Source of the DNA: Gammaproteobacteria bacterium | GTDB taxonomy: Bacteria; Pseudomonadota; Gammaproteobacteria; SZUA-152 | Assembly (NCBI GenBank): GCA_029882975.1 | Contig: JAOUJW010000010.1 | Location: 81,461 to 145,460 of the forward strand | DNA: 64,000 bases | Direction: 5' to 3' | Part shown: positions 43,637 to 50,491 of the stretch, piece after piece | Layout of the letters: each line of letters begins with the position of its first letter | Numbering within the stretch: the first letter of the stretch is position 1 | Position numbers and translations under genes: made by a program | The notes under the pieces: model-generated | Told to the model about the DNA's origin: nothing | The model's input: the letters and a program-made list of their open reading frames with translations, nothing else | Databases searched by the model: none

Positions 43637-44950
43637 TCAAATGTTGGTCTCATACTCTTGCATGAAGCCAATTACAGCTTCGCTGAATCCATCGATATGT
43701 ACCCATGGACCGTAACCGACACCATTTTTGTAGCTGGCGACATTGATCATGTAACCTTTACCTTTTGGAGCAGGAACCGGATCACTGGATTGCTCATCCG
43801 TGATGACAATCAAGCGGTCATACTGCAATTGATTCATCCGAGTAACCGCCTTACCCAGGTAAGTACCTCCACCACCGCTGCGTTTGATCGCGTCGAGCAA
43901 TGCCAAACCTTTACGACTCGGCATTTCGTACACCTGAGTATCAAAAGTATGAACTTCGTAATCCTCAGCGATTCCGGCCACCAATGCTGCCAAAGCGCCG
44001 GCTGCATCGATACGGTTTAAATCACTTTTTTGCGAAAGCTTCCAAGTCATTGAGCCGGAAACATCGATCAATACAACGGTCTTCCCGCGCAAAGGCCGCA
44101 TTCCGGTTACAGCCAGCTGCATGGCTTTATCAATAGCATGTTCCCACTTAGGAACCGCATTGGCAGCAGCAACAAATCGAAAAGGCAGGGCTTTGGATCG
44201 TTCTGCACCATCTGCAAGCGCTTTGAATACCAACTGCTTATCCACATCGGCATCACGCATGTTGCGTAGGTTGCGCAACAAAGCCATGTAACCCAACTTT
44301 TTCTCACGCAATAAGCGCTCAAATGTGGATTTCTTATCTTTACCGGCGGACAAATTCACCTCCCAGGTATCCGCACTGGTTAACGTTCCGTCGATCATTT
44401 GCTTCCACACCGCTTCCTGTGCTTTGTCTTTTGGTTTTGCGTGACACAAAAACAAAGAATCACGCAATTTAACCGTACCGTTACGGTCGTATTTTGCTAA
44501 TGCATAGGCATTAAATTTATGCCAAGCTCGCGCCAAGCCGTGTTTCATTTGCGCAGATAATGGTCGGCGACCGTGACGCCAATATACAGCCAGAATTTCC
44601 GCTAACTCGTCAGCCCGTTGAATGACATTGTATACGGTATCACCCACAACCTTTCCTTGGGCATGTTTTGCCAAGGCACAAGCCAATAACAAAGGTGCAT
44701 GACGCAAACGGTAGTCATTGCGTGCCAGAACCGCAATAGCAGCCACATCCTCTGCTTTGTTCTTAGCCACCAGTGATTCTAAACGCTGCGCGATATCCAT
44801 GCCGGACTCATAAAAAGTATTTTCCCACAACAGGCAGGACATCACTGTACGGCGCAGTTCTTGTACAGGAGTTAAGTTCTCGGCATGCGCACCTTCGTGG
44901 GTGTACGTAGAGTTCTTTTTGCCTTTAGTCTGGTGTGTATTCAGTTTCAT
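43637..44950 (-). CDS. rsr: Ro60-like TROVE domain RNA-binding protein
   Basis: The product has 437 residues. An N-terminal TROVE/HEAT-like ring region (ENTFYESGMDIAQRLESLVA, LRHAPLLLACALA) is followed by a von Willebrand A domain with MIDAS motif LIDVSGSM (Asp-x-Ser-x-Ser) and TDEQSSD. Ro60 forms a ring that binds misfolded RNA ends and Y RNAs. The start follows AGGAG. Two Y-RNA-like structures and a sigma-54 promoter lie immediately upstream, and rtcR is divergent. No rtcB or rtcA follows, unlike the enterobacterial operon. Confidence 0.95.
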   Translation of the reverse strand: MKLNTHQTKGKKNSTYTHEGAHAENLTPVQELRRTVMSCLLWENTFYESGMDIAQRLESLVAKNKAEDVAAIAVLARNDYRLRHAPLLLACALAKHAQGKVVGDTVYNVIQRADELAEILAVYWRHGRRPLSAQMKHGLARAWHKFNAYALAKYDRNGTVKLRDSLFLCHAKPKDKAQEAVWKQMIDGTLTSADTWEVNLSAGKDKKSTFERLLREKKLGYMALLRNLRNMRDADVDKQLVFKALADGAERSKALPFRFVAAANAVPKWEHAIDKAMQLAVTGMRPLRGKTVVLIDVSGSMTWKLSQKSDLNRIDAAGALAALVAGIAEDYEVHTFDTQVYEMPSRKGLALLDAIKRSGGGGTYLGKAVTRMNQLQYDRLIVITDEQSSDPVPAPKGKGYMINVASYKNGVGYGPWVHIDGFSEAVIGFMQEYETNI

Positions 44951-44967
44951 TTTTTTTTACTCCTACA

Positions 44968-45106
44968 GATTGTGGTGAGGGAACAATCGTTAACAGTGTA
45001 TCGTGCTCTACCTATTGAGCTACTCTCCCATTGAATGGAAGAGACGGGACTCGAACCCGCAACCCCGTCATCCCAAATGAAGTAACTGTTAGCTACGCCA
45101 CTCAAT
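44968..45106 (-). ncRNA. yrlA: Y RNA with circularly permuted tRNA-like module (YrlA-type)
   Basis: On the minus strand the order is: outer stem ATTGAGTGG...CCACAAT (with a GA bulge), inner stem TAACAGT/ACTGTTA, then a T-arm GCGGG-TTCGAGT-CCCGT (45044-45060), an acceptor-like 7-bp stem CTCTTCC/GGGAGAG closed by loop ATTCAAT (45023-45043), then a D-arm GCTC-AATAGGTA-GAGC (45005-45020). T-arm before D-arm with the acceptor end closed is a permuted tRNA fold, as known for bacterial Y RNAs. It ends 17 nt before the rsr start. Confidence 0.85.
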
Positions 45107-45108
45107 TC

Positions 45109-45177
45109 AAGGTCAGGAACAAGCAAAAACAGTATCGGTTCAAGATATGAAGTAACTGTTTTTTTCACCGTGACCTT
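45109..45177 (-). ncRNA. Second Y-RNA-like element lacking the tRNA module
   Basis: Outer stem AAGGTCA/TGACCTT and inner stem AAAAACAGT/ACTGTTTTT flank a 21-nt loop. It shares AACAGTTACTTCAT and the 3'-strand TTGTTCC with the neighbouring YrlA-type RNA, so the Ro-binding module is duplicated, but there is no T- or D-arm. It is directly downstream of the sigma-54 promoter and would be the 5' end of the rsr transcript. Confidence 0.65.
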
Positions 45178-45187
45178 AATTGGTATA

Positions 45188-45206
45188 TAGCATGGGGCGT
45201 ACCAAG
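45188..45206 (-). promoter_or_regulatory. Sigma-54 promoter of the Y RNA-rsr transcript
   Basis: The minus strand reads CTTGGTACGCCCCATGCTA, matching TTGGCACG-N4-TTGCT with exact GG-N10-GC spacing (GG 45203-45202, GC 45191-45190). Transcription would start near 45178, the first base of the Y-RNA region. RtcR, encoded divergently, is the expected activator. Confidence 0.85.
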
Positions 45207-45339
45207 TTTTTTGATAACGTGTAACTAATTGTTATTACGTATGAAAATAGTATTTTGTCAATATTGGGCGGAAACAAAAATCAGTATAAACTATAATAAT
45301 TTATAGTAATCTATCTATTAAGCTACACAAAGGAACAAC

Positions 45340-46932
45340 ATGCATAAAACGGTCGTCTTTGGTTTGCTGGGAACCACATTGGATCAGGGTAAGGGCGCAT
45401 CGCGTTGGGAACGCTGGCGCCCCACGGTTTCTGTATGCCGGCATGAGGACTTTCTGGTGGATCGATTGGAACTGTTATACCAGGAGCGCTATATCGCCTT
45501 GGCGGAAAGAGTCCGGCAGGACATCGCTATGGTGTCTCCGGAAACAGAAGTAAGGTTGCACCAGGTGGCAATGGATGATCCGTGGGACTTTGAAAATGTT
45601 TACGGTGATCTTCATGATTTTGCTCAGAGTTATACGTTTAACACCAGCAAGGAAAATTATTATATACATATCACTACCGGTTCCCATGTGGCACAAATCT
45701 GCTTGTTTCTGTTGACTGAAGCACACTATTTTCCGGGGAAGCTGTTACAAACATCTCCTCCCAAACGCAGCGAACATTCCGTGGCCGGTTCCTTTACCGT
45801 TATAGATCTGGATTTATCCAAGTACGACCGACTGGCAACGCGATTTAGACAGGAACAACAATCCGGATTAACCTATTTAAAATCCGGGATCGATACCAAA
45901 AACAAAGCATTTAACCAAATGATTGCACAAATAGAGCAGGTGGCCATACAGTCGCGTGCGCCGATTTTGCTTATGGGGCCAACCGGGGCCGGTAAATCTC
46001 AACTGGCTCGACGAATTTATGAGTTAAAACAATACCGGCATCAGTTAAGTGGATCGTTCGTTGAAGTGAATTGTGCCACCTTGCGAGGTGAAAATGCCAT
46101 GTCAACGTTATTTGGTCACAAAAAAGGGGCTTTTACCGGTGCGGTGATGGCGCGGGATGGTTTGTTGAAAACGGCAAACGGTGGTATTTTGTTTCTGGAC
46201 GAGCTTGGTGAGTTGGGGGTGGATGAACAAGCCATGTTGCTAAGAGCGTTGGAAGAGAAACGGTTTCTACCCGTTGGCGCGGACAAAGAAGTGGTCAGTG
46301 ATTTCCAATTAATTGTCGGTACAAACCGGGATTTACTCAAAGAGGTACAAAATGGCCGTTTCAGAGAAGATTTATTGGCCCGTGTAAACTTGTGGACTTA
46401 TAGCTTGCCGGGTTTGAGTGAGCGAAAAGAAGATATTGAACCAAATTTGGATTATGAATTGCAAAAATTCGCGCAACAAAATGCGTCTCAGGTGAATTTT
46501 AATAAAGAAGCGCGGCGCCGGTATTTGCAATTTGCTAAATCATCCGAAGCACATTGGAACGGTAACTTTCGTGATTTAAACGCCAGCGTCACTCGCATGG
46601 CTACACTGGCTCCGGGCGGGCGTATTACCACAGCCGTTGCGGAACAGGAAATAGAGCGATTACAAAGACTGTGGAAGCCTATAGGCATTAACACTCGCCA
46701 TGCACTATTGGCCGAGATACTGGGCGAACAGTACGATACAACCATTGATTTGTTCTCCCAAACGCAATTACACACAGTCATCGAAACTTGTAGAAATTCC
46801 AAATCATTGGCAGACGCAGGGCGAAAACTATTTTCTGTTTCACGAAAACAACGCGCTCAATCCAATGATTCAGACCGACTGCGTAAATATCTACAGAAGT
46901 TTGGTTTGTCCTGGAGTGATATCAACGCATGA
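45340..46932 (+). CDS. rtcR: RtcR: CARF-domain sigma-54-dependent activator
   Basis: The product has 530 residues. An N-terminal CARF-type domain (1-170: VVFGLLGTTLD, YYIHITTGSHVAQICLFLL) senses an RNA-end ligand in the known family. The central AAA+ domain has Walker A GPTGAGKS (213-220), GAFTGA (263-268, sigma-54 contact) and ILFLDELGE. A C-terminal helix-turn-helix (SLADAGRKLFSVSRKQRAQS) binds the enhancer. It is divergent from rsr across about 390 bp holding the sigma-54 promoter and Y RNAs. Confidence 0.95.
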   Translation: MHKTVVFGLLGTTLDQGKGASRWERWRPTVSVCRHEDFLVDRLELLYQERYIALAERVRQDIAMVSPETEVRLHQVAMDDPWDFENVYGDLHDFAQSYTFNTSKENYYIHITTGSHVAQICLFLLTEAHYFPGKLLQTSPPKRSEHSVAGSFTVIDLDLSKYDRLATRFRQEQQSGLTYLKSGIDTKNKAFNQMIAQIEQVAIQSRAPILLMGPTGAGKSQLARRIYELKQYRHQLSGSFVEVNCATLRGENAMSTLFGHKKGAFTGAVMARDGLLKTANGGILFLDELGELGVDEQAMLLRALEEKRFLPVGADKEVVSDFQLIVGTNRDLLKEVQNGRFREDLLARVNLWTYSLPGLSERKEDIEPNLDYELQKFAQQNASQVNFNKEARRRYLQFAKSSEAHWNGNFRDLNASVTRMATLAPGGRITTAVAEQEIERLQRLWKPIGINTRHALLAEILGEQYDTTIDLFSQTQLHTVIETCRNSKSLADAGRKLFSVSRKQRAQSNDSDRLRKYLQKFGLSWSDINA

Positions 46933-47144
46933 CATCGCCGCTAAAGCGATATCGCTGTTGTTCACAGTCTGAGATCCACACAAATCCGCTTAAAAGTGGT
47001 TCAAAGCTCGATATACAATATCGATGTTTGTGCTAACTTTTCAGTTCAAAGCAGTCAAGTGATTCCAACTGTCTCATAAAAAAGACAACTCGCCATTTAC
47101 TTGGCCCCGGAAACAATTAATTTGCTCAATAATCAACAACAAAT

Positions 47145-47175
47145 TTGACAATAACCTATACTTCTCTAGTATATG
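47145..47175 (+). promoter_or_regulatory. Candidate sigma-70 promoter of the Lys-rich protein gene
   Basis: A perfect TTGACA at 47145-47150 is followed 18-19 nt later by GTATAT/TATATG. It lies 58 bp before the ATG at 47233. The preceding 46933-47144 shows no gene. Confidence 0.45.
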
Positions 47176-47232
47176 TGGCGTGCGCTAAAGCACAACAACA
47201 GCAGCAATATTAATTAGACTGGAGAGCGAATA

Positions 47233-47694
47233 ATGCCAAAAGCGACAACAAAACCGGTTGTAAAATTCGGAGCACTGGAAAAATCGATTGATTCTTCCCT
47301 TGAAACCTTAAAGAATATGTATGATGGTGGCTCTGCTGCTGTATCGGTTCGATCTAAAGAAAAGCAGAAATTACTATCAGACAGTAAACGCTTATCTAAG
47401 AAAAAAAACACATTATTGAAAAAAAAGCGTACGGCAGCAACGAAATTGAAAAAAGCGCCCGGTGTAGAAACTCGTAAAGCACTCAGTCTGATTGAAAAAG
47501 AGTTGATTACGGTGTCAAAGAGTCTGGCGAAAACTAATCTGGAAAAAACTAAAGTTGCTGAGGAACTGGCCGGATTAAAGCTAAATGTAAAACGTGTAAC
47601 AGCCTACCTAAAGGGAGTTGCCATAGCCGACAAAGCCCTGAGTAAAGCAAATAAAACAAAAGCTAAATCCACAACACCGAGCATGGCTGCTTAA
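47233..47694 (+). CDS. Lysine-rich coiled-coil protein
   Basis: The product has 153 residues, very basic: KRLSKKKNTLLKKKRTAATK, a predicted coiled coil near 85-125, and an Ala/Lys/Ser/Thr tail (KANKTKAKSTTPSMAA). The composition recalls bacterial histone-H1-like or AlgP-like DNA-binding tails, but no domain is certain. GGAGAGCG precedes the start. Confidence 0.65.
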   Translation: MPKATTKPVVKFGALEKSIDSSLETLKNMYDGGSAAVSVRSKEKQKLLSDSKRLSKKKNTLLKKKRTAATKLKKAPGVETRKALSLIEKELITVSKSLAKTNLEKTKVAEELAGLKLNVKRVTAYLKGVAIADKALSKANKTKAKSTTPSMAA

Positions 47695-47701
47695 TTCTAT
47701 T

Positions 47702-47799
47702 TGTGGCCAGAGACGGCTCCCTAAGTTGGGGGCCTATCTTCACCGTTCACGCAACGCCATTACGGGGAGCATAAAACAGTGGGGTCCGTTGAGGCCACA
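47702..47799 (+). ncRNA. Candidate structured RNA after the Lys-rich protein gene
   Basis: The ends TGTGGCC and GGCCACA pair (7 bp) around a second 7-bp hairpin GGCTCCC/GGGGGCC (47715-47734) and a weaker ACGG/CCGT pair (47762-47789). It begins 8 nt after the stop codon. I cannot match it to a known family. The following 47800-48084 shows no gene. Confidence 0.35.
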
Positions 47800-48084
47800 T
47801 TTTGCCCATAGCCCCATATTCTCCACCTTGAATCTTGTGTAGAGTCGTTTTAAGTTTTCGTTTCGGTCAGTATTGTGCGGTTTCGCGCATTGCCCTGACA
47901 AGGTTCGCCGCGTCACTGTAGATCGTACAATGCAATTTGTAGCAGACGTAGTATGTGCGAATTTGTCAGAAATAGATCATTTTGCGATCATTTTGCGATC
48001 AATTTCACTAAGTAAATGAGTCAACATCTTCAAGCACGCCTGTCTTTATTTTGCAGCAAAACATAATAGTCCTGGACACATAGT

Positions 48085-48955
48085 CTAATTCCATCTTAAT
48101 TCTCGGAGTTGATTTTTGTCATCTCTATAGAAAATGTGTTGACTGCCATTAACTAAATAGCCGTATGGGTTACTCACTGCTTTTCCCCCTATTGATGGAA
48201 GTGGCAGATCTTGCCAACCACGATGTTGTTTCCAAAACAACTCGTGCATAACTCCGTTGGTGTCACGGTAGAAGATACGCTGACTCTCGCCTGCGATGTA
48301 TCCGAAGGGATTTCCCGCGACCTTTGCGCTTGTTGGAAGTATGTTATCTTTCCATCCTTGGCCGGAAAGCCAGAGCATTTCATGTAATTTATTATTATTA
48401 TCCCGGTAGAACACATGCTGACTACCACCGACAACATAACCAAACGGATCGCTCATTACTCGCGCAGTTGCCGGGAGAGTGTGGTCTCTCCATCCTTGGC
48501 CGGAAAGCCACAACAACTCATGCAATCCATTATTGTTATCACGGTAGAACACGTGTTGGCTACCGCCAACAACATAACCAAATGGATTACCCGCTACTTT
48601 CGAAGCTGGTGCCTTTAACTTTTGTTCCGAGACGTAAACCCTTTGATAGTTCAATTGCCTGTGAATATAGGTTGTCAGGAAAATTATTGTCTTTAGATCC
48701 GGCTGCTAACAGTAAGTGTCCGTTAAACAAATCATAGCCGGAACGCCTCTGATATTTATACTCCTCGCTAATCGGAGTAGGTTCGCCATGCATAAATATT
48801 AGTTGCTTATACGCAACACGCCAGTGCCAACGCCGAAATGCACTGTTATAGTAACCACGGCGACTCATTTCGTTGGCTTTGACCGACTCAGTCTTACATG
48901 AATAGTTTTCTGAAAACCAACGGTTGGCTTGACCACAACCATCTACATGTAAAAA
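48085..48955 (-). pseudogene. Decayed lectin-like repeat protein gene
   Basis: The 3' frame (48085-48654, TTG start) encodes four near-identical units of about 45 residues with FGYVVGGSQHVFYRDNNN and LHELLWLSGQGW, a pattern of PLL/fucose-lectin-type beta-propeller blades. The region upstream is open in a different frame to 48955 (GCGQANRWFSENYSC, WHWRVAYKQLIFMHGEPTPI, LLLAAGSKDNNFPDN) and lacks a start with a ribosome-binding site. The simplest reading is one secreted-lectin gene broken by a frameshift near 48650-48690 and truncated at its 5' end. A propeller normally needs five to seven blades, so four suggests loss. Confidence 0.6.
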
Positions 48956-49675
48956 CTAATTATTCCAATTCTAATATAGACAAGTTCACTCGAATAAATA
49001 TTAATTCAGATCAAATGGACAGCAATAATTATTATCTGTTTAGTGTTACGTGGTTGGGGTATAGTGAACTAAAAAAAGGGGTAACACAAAAGGGGGCGGC
49101 CGTGGGATTGTGATAAATCGGATTACTAATGAATTGAGTGCTGCAATACAATCCATCAAAGAAGGATCAGAGAAACCGATGCATAGTGAGCGGCGGTCCT
49201 AAAATCTTAAGAAGATGTAATTGCACAGCAACAGAGATTTCTGAAATGCTAAACTACTCCCGAGGATTGTAAATAGTAATTGTAGACGGGGCGCAAGTCG
49301 CTTGCTCTATAGGCCACAACGAATCGAATACGATAACGCTTTTTATTATGTGACAAACAGAGAAAAGAATAGGCAAATGGTGTTGCATGTGGACGCCTGC
49401 ATCAACTCGTTTCGGGTTATCTAGGAAATCGATAATTGCATCCGCTGTATCATTCACGCTGATTGCTTAATGACTAACCTGTTTAGAATTTCAAAACGCC
49501 GATATACTTTACAGTTAAATTAAGAGAAAGCTGTAACTGCTTGTTAAATTGGATAAATAAAATCGGTACAAAATGTGTATATAAGGTTTCAACAAAAATA
49601 AGAGGTCTAAAATATTTTTGATAAATGATAAGTCAACCAACAGCTGTAGAAATTTCCACTGGATCGGGAGAGACC
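48956..49675. other. AT-rich 720-bp region without a supportable gene
   Basis: Only short frames without ribosome-binding sites are present; the best (minus, 49254-49457) has no family resemblance. It may contain decayed coding sequence next to the broken lectin gene. The end should hold the promoter of the PEP-CTERM gene. Confidence 0.5.
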
Positions 49676-50332
49676 ATGAGCAAGTTAAGTGGTATGAGAG
49701 GGGTAGGGAATGGGGTAGGGAGTGGGGTAGGAAGTAAAGGGCTGTCTGTTGTACGCAATCTGGTTTTGGTCTGCAGTTTATTTGCAGCACAACAATCTTC
49801 GGCAATTTTAATCGATTTTCAAACATCGCAATCCACTGTTGCGCAAGGCGACAGTTTTGACGTGGACATCATCGTGTCCGGTTTAACAGCCGCTGACGAA
49901 ATTGTATCCGCCTTCGACCTATTTATCGGTTTTGACGACGCCATCTTATCAGTATCCAACATTGTTTTCGGAACGGAGCTGTATACAGGGTTTTTCCAGG
50001 ACACGGATACAACCATAGCCGGTCAAGTGGAACTGGTAGATTTGTCGTTTCTATTTGATTACGAACTGGCAACTCTTCAATCGGATAGTGTGCTATTGAG
50101 CACAATAACATTCGATGCTCTGACGGCCGGTGTCAGCGAGCTTCTATTTCTACCGCATCCTATTCTTGGTGGTCAGGACGTAAAAGGACGAGATGCGGCA
50201 ATTTTACCCCTGGATGTAGGTCAGGCGAGCATCACCGTGACAGCGTCCGTTCCCGAGCCTGGTACTTCATTACTGATGCTCGCAGGGATAATCGCTGTGT
50301 TTTCCAATCTGAAATACCCAATTCGCAGTTAG
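49676..50332 (+). CDS. PEP-CTERM surface protein with cohesin-like domain
   Basis: ATG at 49676 follows GGGAG and begins a signal peptide (a longer frame from 49625 is unlikely). The product has 218 residues. The mature domain is cohesin-like: FQTSQSTVAQGDSFDVDIIV, VSAFDLFIGFDDAILSVSNI, LLSTITFDALTAGVSELLFL. The C-terminus is a PEP-CTERM sorting signal: VPEPGTSLLMLAGIIAVF then a short basic tail. It is exported and processed by an exosortase encoded elsewhere. The next gene encodes a dockerin-bearing giant protein, so the pair may bind one another. Confidence 0.85.
   Translation: MSKLSGMRGVGNGVGSGVGSKGLSVVRNLVLVCSLFAAQQSSAILIDFQTSQSTVAQGDSFDVDIIVSGLTAADEIVSAFDLFIGFDDAILSVSNIVFGTELYTGFFQDTDTTIAGQVELVDLSFLFDYELATLQSDSVLLSTITFDALTAGVSELLFLPHPILGGQDVKGRDAAILPLDVGQASITVTASVPEPGTSLLMLAGIIAVFSNLKYPIRS
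49700..49726 (+). other. G-quadruplex-forming run in the start of the PEP-CTERM gene
   Basis: Five G tracts (4,3,4,3,4) separated by 2-3 nt: GGGGTAGGGAATGGGGTAGG and onward. It encodes a Gly/Val-rich stretch in the n-region of the signal peptide, 25-50 nt after the start codon on the sense strand. Confidence 0.7.
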
Positions 50333-50491
50333 ATAGCCTTCACTATTTACACGCTGAGGCAGCGACGTTGGCGGCCTGGCGTGTTTGATGGTTTTGCGTT
50401 CACTTTGTATTTGTCTGTAAGCAGTTCGGCTGAAATTATTCGTGTGTTGTACCAAGTAAAACTCAAATAACAATTATCGGGGAACCATTCT

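Noticed and set aside
45005..45060. Ordinary tRNA gene suggested by clear T-arm and D-arm sequences
   Set aside because: The T-arm comes before the D-arm, there is no anticodon arm, and the acceptor strands are joined by a 7-nt loop. The Y-RNA explanation next to rsr fits better.
45340..46932. CRISPR-associated regulator, because of the CARF-like domain
   Set aside because: The AAA+ sigma-54 domain with GAFTGA and the divergent rsr identify RtcR. There are no cas genes or spacer arrays in the window.
48085..48654. CRISPR array or satellite, from regularly spaced DNA repeats
   Set aside because: The repeats are contiguous coding units of about 45 codons with no unique spacers.
49254..49457. 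Minus-strand ORF of 67 codons in the AT-rich gap
   Set aside because: No ribosome-binding site, no recognisable family, surrounded by decayed sequence.
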